Part shown: in pieces, positions 1 to 9,202 of the stretch | How the letters are laid out: every line of letters starts with the position of its first letter | How positions within the stretch are numbered: the stretch's first letter is position 1 | NCBI GenBank assembly: GCA_052034085.1 | Contig: JBPOJA010000004.1 | Location: 3,177 to 67,176 of the forward strand | Direction: 5' to 3' | DNA: 64,000 nucleotides | Source: UBA1426 sp052034085 | GTDB lineage: Bacteria; Bacillota; Clostridia; Peptostreptococcales; Anaerovoracaceae | Position numbers and translations under genes: made by a program | The notes under the pieces: model-generated | The model's database searches: none | What the model was told of the DNA's origin: nothing | The model's input: the letters and a program-made list of their open reading frames with translations, nothing else

Positions 1-15
1 TAACTTTCTTTACAT
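1..15 (-). other. mirror of the first five codons of the stop-bearing lipoprotein gene
   Basis: Reverse complement reads ATG TAA AGA AAG TTA, identical to 60810-60824. The left arm is cut here by the window edge. The TAA is present in both arms, as expected if one is a copy of the other. Confidence 0.8.
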
Positions 16-58
16 ACTGTTTCTTTCTCCTTTAGTATTACTTTTCAAATTACAATAT

Positions 59-559
59 TTATCCAAGCCTTTTAAGGGCCGGAAGAATAGCCTTAAGCAA
101 GGTTGAGGTTATTATACCCGCGACTAAGCCTGATATAAGCAAAATCGGCAGATAGGGCAACATATTGACTCCTGCATATAAGACCATTATTACCAGGAAC
201 TGTCCTATGTTATGGGAAATGCCACCTAAAATGCTCAACACCAGGTAAGACACTTTTTCTTTATAGAAAAATAAAAAAACCGCCATTGTTGTGACAGAAA
301 GCAACCCTCCTGTCAAGCTTAATGACATAGCAATTATTCCTCTTGTTATAAATACAAAAAATCCTTTTAACACAGCTATAGCATAAGCCCTTTTCGGCCC
401 TACGAAAAACAGGGCATACATAACTGCAATATTGGATAATCCAAATTTCACCCCGGGTAAAGCCAGCGGAAGGGGCGGTAACATATTTTCCACTATGGCC
501 AAAACCAGGGCCACGGCAAATATCATTGCTGTCAGTGTAAGTGATTTCGTTTTACTCAT
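59..559 (-). CDS. eetB: EetB: Gx transporter family membrane protein (left-arm copy)
   Basis: Identical twin of 60266-60766. 166 residues, about five membrane helices, with LPPLPLALPGVKFG. ECF S-component-like subunit of the flavin-based extracellular electron transfer machinery, overlapping eetA by 4 nt. Count once if the inverted repeat is an artefact. Confidence 0.86.
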   Translation of the reverse strand: MSKTKSLTLTAMIFAVALVLAIVENMLPPLPLALPGVKFGLSNIAVMYALFFVGPKRAYAIAVLKGFFVFITRGIIAMSLSLTGGLLSVTTMAVFLFFYKEKVSYLVLSILGGISHNIGQFLVIMVLYAGVNMLPYLPILLISGLVAGIITSTLLKAILPALKRLG

Positions 560-945
560 TCCACAATAATGTCGGCATCATCTTCTGAGACTTGGCCCTT
601 CCTCACTATTTTAACGATTACTCCATTGGGGAGACAAGCTGCGTACTCGCCTGTTCTATGCAGTTTCCCCGTTTTTATACATATTTTATCCGGACAATCC
701 GATGCAATAAAGGCAATCCTGCCTTCCTCATCCACCCTGATGATTACATTCTCATTCTGGGGCACAACTATTTCCAGCCCCCTGTCTTTTTCGAGATCAA
801 CTTCCTTTATCAGTTCGGAAAAATAATAGATTTCCGCCTTTACCCCATCCTCGTCTGCCAGAATGTTTTGAATAAAAAAGGCTGCTGCGGCTATAGCCAC
901 AATAGCTGCTATTATAATGAGATCTGTCTTTTTGTAAAACTTCAT
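556..945 (-). CDS. eetA: EetA: NusG domain II protein (left-arm copy)
   Basis: Identical twin of 59880-60269. 129 residues: one N-terminal membrane helix and an outward NusG domain II with SDCPDKIC and AACLPNGV cysteines. Part of the EET complex with EetB. An earlier GTG at 957 is possible but overlaps dmkA. Confidence 0.85.
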   Translation of the reverse strand: MKFYKKTDLIIIAAIVAIAAAAFFIQNILADEDGVKAEIYYFSELIKEVDLEKDRGLEIVVPQNENVIIRVDEEGRIAFIASDCPDKICIKTGKLHRTGEYAACLPNGVIVKIVRKGQVSEDDADIIVE

Positions 946-953
946 CCCAAGCC

Positions 954-1856
954 TCACCGGAACAAAATGCTCAACCAGATTGATATATTCATAGCACTCA
1001 TAATAATAACATAATTTTTGATGGAAGTAAGAAAAGTAGTTTCCTTAATCTGTAGCTCAAAGAACTCATAAATATTCTTTCTAACAGGGAAAATGCTTAA
1101 AAGGCCGAGCAGACATACAGGATGAAGGATTTTTAGCATAACCATAATAATCCACACAACATAAATTGTATAGTACAGCCACTTAAACAGATGTAAGGCA
1201 TGGCCACCTATATAATATGGCAGGGTGTGCCTTCCTACGGCCACATCTCTCTCCAGATCGCATATATTGTTTGCAAGCATTATATTGGCTGTACACATTA
1301 CAGGTGCCACCGAAAGCAGAACCAGCTCCAGGACAGGCCAAAGAGCCAGGCTGATTTTCAGATTACCCTCATCCCAACCCAGGCTGAAGAAATAGTTGTC
1401 CGGCATATTTACATAAAATAAAATGAGAGGAATCATGAAGCCATAAAAAAATCCCGAAAAAAGTTCCCCCAGGGGCTGTCTTGAAATCGGCACGGGCCCG
1501 TAAGTGTAAAAGACCCCTCCCAGGAAGCATATGCCTCCCAGAATAAGCACCACCCAATCTGTCATCAGTACCAGATAAAGACCCAATAAGGCACTGATTC
1601 CGAACAAAACATAAGTTATGGTCAGGGCCTTCCTTCTTTCGTAAGGGAGGGGCTTATTGTTTGTCTTGGTATCTATGTAATTGTTAATGGTAGTCGTGGT
1701 GAGATCGAACAAAAACATACCGCAGAAAAACACCAGGCTCGCCCATATCCTTATGGTAAAGCCTTTATACAGAATAAAACCTATTACCATAAAAAATGGA
1801 AACACGCTGGTTATTTTTGTTTTAATTTCGACATAGTTAAAAAATCTGGAAATCAA
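954..1856 (-). CDS. dmkA: UbiA-family prenyltransferase DmkA (left-arm copy)
   Basis: Identical twin of 58969-59871. Membrane enzyme with NNYIDTKTNN and NNICDLERD motifs that prenylates dihydroxynaphthoate to give the demethylmenaquinone used for EET. TTG start after AGGAGA. Confidence 0.88.
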   Translation of the reverse strand: MISRFFNYVEIKTKITSVFPFFMVIGFILYKGFTIRIWASLVFFCGMFLFDLTTTTINNYIDTKTNNKPLPYERRKALTITYVLFGISALLGLYLVLMTDWVVLILGGICFLGGVFYTYGPVPISRQPLGELFSGFFYGFMIPLILFYVNMPDNYFFSLGWDEGNLKISLALWPVLELVLLSVAPVMCTANIMLANNICDLERDVAVGRHTLPYYIGGHALHLFKWLYYTIYVVWIIMVMLKILHPVCLLGLLSIFPVRKNIYEFFELQIKETTFLTSIKNYVIIMSAMNISIWLSILFR

Positions 1857-1866
1857 GCGAATTCTC

Positions 1867-2826
1867 CTAAAACACCCTATATGCCATGTTTACAATATCC
1901 AGGAGCTTAGCTCTCTTATTCTGACTTATGTGCAGGCTGTTAATGATTTTCAGTGACTTGTTGTAATATTTCATGGCAATCTTTCTGGTGTATTCAATGC
2001 CTCCGGATTTTCCTACTGCTTCGTCGATTCTTTCTCTGCTCAAAAGACCGGTTTCGGCTTCATTTTTCAGGTCTGCTACCTTTCTCAAAGCCTCAATTAA
2101 TGGCAAAGTAATTACATTCTGGTCAAAATCTGATTTAACTGGCTTCAGTGCAGTCTGTTCTGTGGCCTCAAAATCCATGCAATCATCTGTAAGCTGGAAT
2201 ATCATGCCAACATATTTCCCCAGTTTCGCGTACTTTTTAACAACCTTGTCATCTTCAGAAGACAGCAGAGCTCCTCCATGAAAAGCACCCTCAAAAAGTG
2301 CCGCTGTCTTCCCCGCAATAATTTTCAGATAGCGAAAAGGTGATAGATTAAAGTTACCATTATGCACATGCTGGCTCAATTCACCCAGGCAGACTTTGCT
2401 TAGATAATCCGGAATATTCCGCTTCACATAACTTTCGATTTGCACTGTCTTGGATGCGGTTTTCATAGCCACTGCCAACAGGTAGTCACCACAAATTACA
2501 GCTGTGCGTCTGCCATATTTTTTCTGTAACGATAATTCGCCTCTTCTTATTTCTGCGTTGTCTATTATGTCATCATGAACAAGAGTGGCAAGGTGGATTA
2601 ATTCAATCGCAGCTGCCATTTTCACAGCATCGGGGTGGATAAGGTCCTCCTCATCCATGGCTGCAATAAGCAAAGCCTGGGTTCTTACAAACTTCCCGGT
2701 GGTAAGAGCCAGATGAGCCATGTATTCCCTGATAACAAAAGGTGAGGTAGATAGGATCCTATCTACCTCAATTTTAACTTGTTTATATCCTTCTTCGTAA
2801 CTTAATTTTTTCGTTTCTTTAGTCAT
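1867..2826 (-). CDS. dmkB: polyprenyl diphosphate synthase DmkB (left-arm copy)
   Basis: Identical twin of 57999-58958. Isoprenyl diphosphate synthase with DDxxD at 85-89 and DDCMD at 214-218, supplying the quinone tail. It carries the 28-bp palindrome near its 5' end and overlaps ndh2 by 8 nt. Confidence 0.9.
   Translation of the reverse strand: MTKETKKLSYEEGYKQVKIEVDRILSTSPFVIREYMAHLALTTGKFVRTQALLIAAMDEEDLIHPDAVKMAAAIELIHLATLVHDDIIDNAEIRRGELSLQKKYGRRTAVICGDYLLAVAMKTASKTVQIESYVKRNIPDYLSKVCLGELSQHVHNGNFNLSPFRYLKIIAGKTAALFEGAFHGGALLSSEDDKVVKKYAKLGKYVGMIFQLTDDCMDFEATEQTALKPVKSDFDQNVITLPLIEALRKVADLKNEAETGLLSRERIDEAVGKSGGIEYTRKIAMKYYNKSLKIINSLHISQNKRAKLLDIVNMAYRVF
2743..2770. repeat. perfect 28-bp palindrome inside dmkB (left-arm copy)
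   Basis: Same self-complementary site as 58055-58082, centred on GGATCC, within codons 19-28 of dmkB. Confidence 0.8.
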
Positions 2827-4843
2827 TATATATGTACAGCTTCCTAACTAATGGTATCTTGGCCCAAGCCTCCTTAAGTACTGGCATAGCGTAATAATCC
2901 AGTCCGAATGCCCTTCCACCCGCTATCAGAACAGCTATGGCGGCGAAAATCATCCAGAAGGTCCCCAGATATAAGCCCGTTGTGCAAATAAACATGAACT
3001 GAAGTATCAGTGAAAGTCCCGACGCCGGTGTAGTAAAAAGCCCAAGGATTAACGCAATTCCTATCATAACTTCGGCAATTACAATTCCGGTCTGCATGAA
3101 CACCTGCATGCCGTCACTGGATAATACCACCTTATCCACAAACCAGTTCATTAAAGGAATATCAAATTTAAATGCAAAATCGCTAAGACCTGAATGCAAA
3201 ATTTCTTTGCCGCTGACGAACATGATTTTTATCAGTCCGAAAATATCCCAGTTAATAATGGCTGTACCAGCAGAAACTACCGCATCCCCTGCGCCTGTGG
3301 CCGCCGAAACTGCATCCGTTGCAGCCGCCACTGCATCTGCTGCTCCTGCAGCCGCATCAGTGGCACCGGAAACTCCGTCTCCTCCTCCACCACCCACAAT
3401 GCTGTCATACCAGGCTCTGGCACCTCCGAAGAATCCCACCAGTTTGGGTGAACTCAGCCAGCCTTCGGTGATTTTCATTATGCCCTCATAAAGCCAGACC
3501 ATTCCAAGCCATACTCTCAATGGTGCCAAAAGGAAACTTGGTGTCCTGTTGGAGAAATGGCCGCCCACATAGCTCCTGCAATGACGTATAGTGAAGAATT
3601 CATGCTTGCTGTAGCTCCAGACTTTATTCCATCCCAAAACCTGGATGAAATAAATCATATTGATCATATGCTTTGCCATCATGGCAAAGAAAGAAGGAAG
3701 GTTGACCATGAAGTTGGGGAACCCTACTCTGGCCACACCGTAGCGACCGCCTATGCACACCATAAACCCATGGAATTTTGGATTATAATCCTCCAGTTCG
3801 CCCTTGCCTGTTACAAGCACTTCCAGGTTGTGGGCTGCGGTTGCGGCACTGTGCTCGCAGTTCTCAACCACCTGGGGAACAGGCCTGTCCTGACCCTCAG
3901 GCGTATAGAGCATGTTATCTCCGATTACGAACACATCCGGATAATCTATTGAGCGAAGATTAGAATCTATTTTAATCCTGCCTCTGTTGGCTGACTCAAG
4001 TACCTTGGCGGCTTCACCTGTAATATCTGCGCTTTCAATGCCGGCACCCCATATTACTGTAGATGCGATTCTCCTGGTACATACTTCTGTTCCTGCAGCT
4101 TTTGTTTCGATAAAATCCTCACCTATAGCACACACATTAGCTCCGAGAATCAAGTTGACTCCCATTTTTGTCAGGCGCTTTTCAACTTTGACGGATAATT
4201 CCGCTGGAAGGTTAGGTATGGTTCTGTCTAAAATATCAACCAGATTAATACTTACGTCTTCTCTGTCAATTTCAAATTTGTCACAGATTATGGGCAGATA
4301 TTCGGCCAGTTCTCCAGCCATTTCCACTCCCGTGAATCCTGCGCCTACAATGAAGATGGATAGTAGTTTCCTGCGTTCCTCCACATCCGAGATGCGGCAT
4401 GCTCTTCTGAACAGGTTGATAAGATGGTGACGGATGATTACTGCATCGTCATAGGACCAGAGTTTAAACGAATATTGCTCTGCCCCGGGGACACCAAAAA
4501 ATGTGGGTTTGGATCCCGCACTTAAAACTAAATAATCATATTCATAAACAGCATCCTTGCCAATTGCTTTCTTGTTATCGAAGTCAAAAGATGTAATTGT
4601 ATCTAATCTGACATCCACTTTTCTTCCGGCAAATACTTTTTTCAGGCTGACTCTTATGCTGTCTTCGTCAACCCTGTTTGCCGCCACTTCGTGCAGTTCT
4701 GTCAATAAAGCATGAAATGGGTTTTTGTCCACGACGGTAATTTGCACATCGTCGTTTTTTCTAAATTTTTTCGCAAGCTTTTTTGCGGTGAGAATACCTG
4801 CGTATCCAGCACCGATAACAACAATCTTGGTCTTTGTTTCCAT
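2819..4843 (-). CDS. ndh2: type II NADH dehydrogenase, EET type (left-arm copy)
   Basis: Identical twin of 55982-58006. 674 residues: FAD and NADH Rossmann motifs (IGAGYAG; VGAGFTGVEMAGEL), an Ala/Thr/Asp-rich stretch and DoxX-like membrane helices. Feeds NADH electrons to demethylmenaquinone. ATG chosen for GGAGGAGG. Confidence 0.9.
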   Translation of the reverse strand: METKTKIVVIGAGYAGILTAKKLAKKFRKNDDVQITVVDKNPFHALLTELHEVAANRVDEDSIRVSLKKVFAGRKVDVRLDTITSFDFDNKKAIGKDAVYEYDYLVLSAGSKPTFFGVPGAEQYSFKLWSYDDAVIIRHHLINLFRRACRISDVEERRKLLSIFIVGAGFTGVEMAGELAEYLPIICDKFEIDREDVSINLVDILDRTIPNLPAELSVKVEKRLTKMGVNLILGANVCAIGEDFIETKAAGTEVCTRRIASTVIWGAGIESADITGEAAKVLESANRGRIKIDSNLRSIDYPDVFVIGDNMLYTPEGQDRPVPQVVENCEHSAATAAHNLEVLVTGKGELEDYNPKFHGFMVCIGGRYGVARVGFPNFMVNLPSFFAMMAKHMINMIYFIQVLGWNKVWSYSKHEFFTIRHCRSYVGGHFSNRTPSFLLAPLRVWLGMVWLYEGIMKITEGWLSSPKLVGFFGGARAWYDSIVGGGGGDGVSGATDAAAGAADAVAAATDAVSAATGAGDAVVSAGTAIINWDIFGLIKIMFVSGKEILHSGLSDFAFKFDIPLMNWFVDKVVLSSDGMQVFMQTGIVIAEVMIGIALILGLFTTPASGLSLILQFMFICTTGLYLGTFWMIFAAIAVLIAGGRAFGLDYYAMPVLKEAWAKIPLVRKLYIYND

Positions 4844-4870
4844 GCCGACCTCCTCCATAAAATATGATAC

Positions 4871-4899
4871 ATTTTCTCAAAGAAGGCTTTGTTTGTCAA
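4871..4899 (-). promoter_or_regulatory. predicted EET operon promoter (left-arm copy)
   Basis: Mirror of 55926-55954: TTGACA, a 17-bp spacer and GAAAAT, overlapping the phosphatase stop. Confidence 0.5.
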
Positions 4900-6038
4900 T
4901 ACTTCTTTTCAACTACCAGCTTGCCTTTGGCTCTGAGCTTTTCTGCAATCAACTGTACAACAGCCATGCGGGGTCTGATACCTGCCTGTCTGAAGACCAT
5001 TGAATCATGGGCCTCATTTACAACACTGCCGATAAAAAAGGTAATTATATCTGACCCAAGCATCATGGCGCACAGTCTTTCCACAGCTGAACCGCTGTCT
5101 TCATGACAGCCTTCTTCATCTAAAATATTATATACCTGATTGAGCATTATTGCTCCTTCACTGACCAGGTCAATGCCCTCAATGCAGTACTCAGGAGGCG
5201 AACCAATAATGTTTCCGGGGTCTTTTAAGGTAACAGTCCTGTCCAGTTCTCTTGCAGCAATATCAGCGGTTGTAGATCCTGCAATTACATGGCGTCCCGG
5301 TGAATGGATATAATCATTGACAATCTCTTTATCCCTGGAACGCAGAGCAGGTGGACCGGACAGGATTGCCAGCTGTTTTGCCTCTCTGCAGTGCAGGACA
5401 ACCACGGTGGAATCATCCACATACCTCTGTCCGCTTATTCTATAGGACATATTCAGTATTTCTTCAGGCAGTTTATGTATATCCTCTTTATGTTTGCTCC
5501 TTCTATTTATATAATCTGCCAGGCCGATATTTCCGATCCCCAGCGAAGCTCCCTGCCCCAGGCCTGCCTGGGTAATGCCGTCTGAAACTATTATGAGGCT
5601 TTCTCCATATTCAAGCTTTCCTGTTGTTTCACCTATCATTTCATATTCTGAAGAGAAAACTACGGGCTTCATATGAACCGCAAAACCATCCTTTATTATC
5701 ATAGGATCCGGTGCTTCATAATTATATATTGAAAAAAGTCCGTCGCTTAGGATTTTTACTGCCGTGAAAGCTGCAAACGGGATTTTTTCTTCTCTGGCCT
5801 TGTGCATGGAATCAGCAACCATCTCGCTCATTACCCGCATAGACACTCCCGACCTGTAGAGTTCCATCATCCTGTTCGCACATGTAATTGCCGCTATATT
5901 GGCATACACTCCGGACCCTATGCCGTCGCACAATACAAAAAATGTGCTTTCAGGGGTTCTCTCACACAGGTAATTGTCCCCGCATACTATGTAAGCGTCC
6001 TTGGACCTTTGCTCAACTATATCCTCAAAGAATTTCAA
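4896..6038 (-). CDS. SpoIIE-type PP2C phosphatase (left-arm copy)
   Basis: Identical twin of 54787-55929. 380 residues with PP2C motifs CDGIGSG and VSDGITQAG; likely output of the sensory hydrogenase that it overlaps by 4 nt. Confidence 0.86.
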   Translation of the reverse strand: MKFFEDIVEQRSKDAYIVCGDNYLCERTPESTFFVLCDGIGSGVYANIAAITCANRMMELYRSGVSMRVMSEMVADSMHKAREEKIPFAAFTAVKILSDGLFSIYNYEAPDPMIIKDGFAVHMKPVVFSSEYEMIGETTGKLEYGESLIIVSDGITQAGLGQGASLGIGNIGLADYINRRSKHKEDIHKLPEEILNMSYRISGQRYVDDSTVVVLHCREAKQLAILSGPPALRSRDKEIVNDYIHSPGRHVIAGSTTADIAARELDRTVTLKDPGNIIGSPPEYCIEGIDLVSEGAIMLNQVYNILDEEGCHEDSGSAVERLCAMMLGSDIITFFIGSVVNEAHDSMVFRQAGIRPRMAVVQLIAEKLRAKGKLVVEKKY

Positions 6039-7723
6039 GGTTTTACCTCACTGGCAATCTTCCTGACAAGTTCTTCGCTTTCCGCCGTGCTTTTCCCCAG
6101 ATAATGGGCCATTTCCTGGGAAAAGCTTATCTGGTGTTCAAGCAGCTTTTTCACATGTTCCAGAGTTTGCTTCTTGAATGCCTCATTACCACCAGTATCA
6201 AATTTCAGGTGGGAGACATCAGTATAAATGCCCACATACTGCCTTTCTTCAGCCAATGCATATATTATTTCGTGGTACTTAACCCCATTACTTACTTTTA
6301 TTGAATCCCTAATCTGACTTTTATCAGAACTTAACTGTTCGTAGCTGTCCACATCAACCACTGCAGAAACATGTCTCCCAAGGAGACTGTTGCTGCATGA
6401 GAAAAGTTCTTTGAAGGCCGGATTTATATGAATTATATGAAATTGATCATCTAAAATCACTATGCCGTTGGGGCTTGTTTCTATAAAGGCATCGGTTCTC
6501 TGTTGTGCAAGCCGCCTCATATAAGGAATACACATATCCGGCTCTGCCATGCCTCTGGCTACGGCTATGGCATTGTCCCGGCAGGTCTTATAGCCACAGG
6601 CGCCGCAATTCAGCTGCATTCTGACATGACCTTTTCCGGTGCTCTCCAGTATTTCCTGAATTTTCTCCTCTGAAACCGGTTCCAGCTGTTCTTCCACCGG
6701 CCTTGCTTTATATTCAGCCATAAGGCTGACGTTTTTTTCAATAACTCTGTTCTTACGACCTTTCGCCTTGCTGCTGTAGTTCAGCAGCTCCTGCTTTCTG
6801 AGATAATAGTTTTTCTTGTCTTTCAGGCAGGGGCCGTTGATACAACCGCCTGAGCAAAACAAAGGCTCCACTATGCTGTATCCCCATTCATCATAGGGGA
6901 GATCCAGCAGCTCCATTATGCTATCTGCACCGCTCAGGCAAAGAATCTCTTCTGCAGTCCCGTCATAATCAACCTGGCCTGCTTTTAGCATGCCTCCTTC
7001 CAGGGGGAAAAGCCTGGCAAGCTGAATATCGCTGTCACTATCTGTTTCTCCATCAGGACATTCTGCCAGGTCTATGCTCTCTTCTTCAAGCCAATCTTTT
7101 AACTCCGTAAAAGTCAACACCACATCGATTATGCCTTTATACTCTTCTCTTTCTGCTTCATCCTTCTTTGCTGCGCAGGGGCCAATAAAGACTACGGCCC
7201 AGTCTTCGCCCAGATTTTTCTTTAAATATCTGCCGTGGGCTATCATTGGAGAAACCAATGGAGTCAGTCTTTCCACATGTTCCGGCTTGTACATTTCGAT
7301 GTAGTTCACCACTGCTGGGCAGGCTGTGCCGATTCCACCCTCTATACCCTTTTCCATTGCTTCCTCTGCTATAAGCTTGCCACCTTCCGCTGTTTCCAAA
7401 ACCTGAGCAAAACCCAGCTGTCTTAAGGCTGAAGGTAATTTGTCCATCTGCCATCCGCTGAACAGAGACGGAAATGAAGGTGCCAAACTGGCTGCAACTT
7501 TTTTTCCCCGGGCAAATAATGCTTTTACATCTTCAATCCCTGACCTTACCGTTTTCGCACCTTGCGGGCACTCTCTGATACAGGTCCCGCATTTAATGCA
7601 AAGGCTGTCTTCAATATAGGCCTGTCCATTCTTAACTTTTATCGCCTTTACGGGGCAAACCCTGACACAGCGATAGCAGTCCTGGCAGTTTGCAGTTACT
7701 GTATATATGACATTTACGCCCAT
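6035..7723 (-). CDS. sensory-type [FeFe] hydrogenase with PAS domain (left-arm copy)
   Basis: Identical twin of 53102-54790. 562 residues: 2x[4Fe-4S] ferredoxin, H-cluster domain (C135, C183, C290, C294; Ala134 at the proton-relay position), Fe-S domain and PAS. Probable H2 or redox sensor. Confidence 0.86.
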   Translation of the reverse strand: MGVNVIYTVTANCQDCYRCVRVCPVKAIKVKNGQAYIEDSLCIKCGTCIRECPQGAKTVRSGIEDVKALFARGKKVAASLAPSFPSLFSGWQMDKLPSALRQLGFAQVLETAEGGKLIAEEAMEKGIEGGIGTACPAVVNYIEMYKPEHVERLTPLVSPMIAHGRYLKKNLGEDWAVVFIGPCAAKKDEAEREEYKGIIDVVLTFTELKDWLEEESIDLAECPDGETDSDSDIQLARLFPLEGGMLKAGQVDYDGTAEEILCLSGADSIMELLDLPYDEWGYSIVEPLFCSGGCINGPCLKDKKNYYLRKQELLNYSSKAKGRKNRVIEKNVSLMAEYKARPVEEQLEPVSEEKIQEILESTGKGHVRMQLNCGACGYKTCRDNAIAVARGMAEPDMCIPYMRRLAQQRTDAFIETSPNGIVILDDQFHIIHINPAFKELFSCSNSLLGRHVSAVVDVDSYEQLSSDKSQIRDSIKVSNGVKYHEIIYALAEERQYVGIYTDVSHLKFDTGGNEAFKKQTLEHVKKLLEHQISFSQEMAHYLGKSTAESEELVRKIASEVKP

Positions 7724-7777
7724 ATACCGAAATTCCTTTCTGTCATTAGAATACAAGGTTGGAATACTCTTATCCCT

Positions 7778-7806
7778 ATCATCAAATATTGTTAAGTGCT
7801 TGTCAA
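7778..7806 (-). promoter_or_regulatory. predicted sensory hydrogenase promoter (left-arm copy)
   Basis: Mirror of 53019-53047: TTGACA, a 17-bp spacer and GATGAT. Confidence 0.5.
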
Positions 7807-7877
7807 GATATAATAGATTTGTTTTTACATACATGGGTATAAGCAACCTTGAAGATATTAATTTCAGGAGGATTGCA

Positions 7878-8477
7878 ATGAACAAAGACTTTTTACAGGC
7901 AGTGGCGGAAAGACGAAGTCACTATGCCTTGGGAAATACACCGGTCACATCAGACGAAAGAATCGTTGAAATATTGGAACAGGCATCTCTGCACACCCCG
8001 ACTGCTTATAACGCTCAATCAAACAGAGTAGTGCTTCTTTTAGGGAAGCACCACGAAAAACTATGGGATATCTTAATGGATGTTATGAGGGCAAGACTTG
8101 CTCCCGAGAAATTCCCGAGAACAGAGAAAAAAATTAACAGCTTTAAAGCTGCCTACGGAACTATACTCTTCTTCGAAGATAAGACGGAGATTGACAATTT
8201 AATCAAAGCTTTCCCCAGTTATGCAGACAATTTTAAAGAATGGTCCGTTCAGGGGGCAGGTATCCTGGAATTTATTGTCTGGACTGCCCTTGAAGCTGAG
8301 GGTTATGGCGCATCCTTACAGCACTACAATGAGCTGATCAGCAAACAAATCGCCCGGGAATGGGGATTCCCGGACAACTGGGTGCTGAATGCCCAAATGC
8401 CTTTTGGAAATGTGCTGGAAGAAGCTGCGGAAAAAAGCTTTAAGCCTTTAGCCGACAGGCTCCGTATAATTAAATAG
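7878..8477 (+). CDS. nitroreductase family protein (left-arm copy)
   Basis: Identical twin of 52348-52947. 199 residues, FMN-dependent oxidoreductase fold (AVAERRSHYALG), ATG after CAGGAGGATTGCA. Divergent from the hydrogenase gene; substrate unknown. Confidence 0.86.
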   Translation: MNKDFLQAVAERRSHYALGNTPVTSDERIVEILEQASLHTPTAYNAQSNRVVLLLGKHHEKLWDILMDVMRARLAPEKFPRTEKKINSFKAAYGTILFFEDKTEIDNLIKAFPSYADNFKEWSVQGAGILEFIVWTALEAEGYGASLQHYNELISKQIAREWGFPDNWVLNAQMPFGNVLEEAAEKSFKPLADRLRIIK

Positions 8478-9189
8478 AATCAATGCCAAAATTGCTCATG
8501 AGGGCATCAACACCTACCACGTCATTGACGGGAAGGGAAAAACAGCATCCCGCTGCCGGACTGTGAAGTCCCGCTTCGTGGGTTATGGCTTCCATTATCG
8601 GAAGCCTGTTTTCTTTTTTTGCTAAAATCAACACAAGGTCTTTTTCAGGCTGCACAGTAATGCCCAAATACTTTACTGCTTCTTTTGTGCCCAGGGACCT
8701 GGCATGAATCACAGTCCCCCCGCCTGCGCCGGCTTTCTTTGCCGCATCCATAACCAGGTCAAAATGACCGCTGTTCACTATGGCAATTATCAGTTGATAA
8801 GGCTCTTGTTGTGCAGTTAACATATTATCATCCCCTCTGTTTAATTGTTCATCGGCTTTTAAGCTGATCTCTGAAAGCATTTTGCTTATACTGCTTAACC
8901 CTATGGACATGGCAATACCCGTCCCGGGACGGCTCAGGTCTATTTCACTGTCCATGCTGTCCATGGCCATTCTTGACATTCTTTCAGTCATAATTCCCAG
9001 ACTTACCAGCTTCTTTGGGCCACCGTAGCCCAGCATTTCATATACTTTTGATTTTACTGTTCCATAACCATATGTCATAAATGCAGCCGCCACGCCCAAG
9101 TCTTCATATATATCAACTACGACGTCTTCCAAGTCTGCATCCATTATGGCTATCAAGGCTTCCAGTTTTTTATCTGTATTTCCTTCCAT
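8470..9189 (-). CDS. tandem PII-like signalling protein (left-arm copy)
   Basis: Identical twin of 51636-52355. Two PII-like halves, the second with AGAGGGTVIHARSLGT. Likely regulator of the adjoining DUF1538 membrane protein. Confidence 0.78.
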   Translation of the reverse strand: MEGNTDKKLEALIAIMDADLEDVVVDIYEDLGVAAAFMTYGYGTVKSKVYEMLGYGGPKKLVSLGIMTERMSRMAMDSMDSEIDLSRPGTGIAMSIGLSSISKMLSEISLKADEQLNRGDDNMLTAQQEPYQLIIAIVNSGHFDLVMDAAKKAGAGGGTVIHARSLGTKEAVKYLGITVQPEKDLVLILAKKENRLPIMEAITHEAGLHSPAAGCCFSLPVNDVVGVDALMSNFGIDSI

Positions 9190-9202
9190 TGCAAAATCCT
9201 CT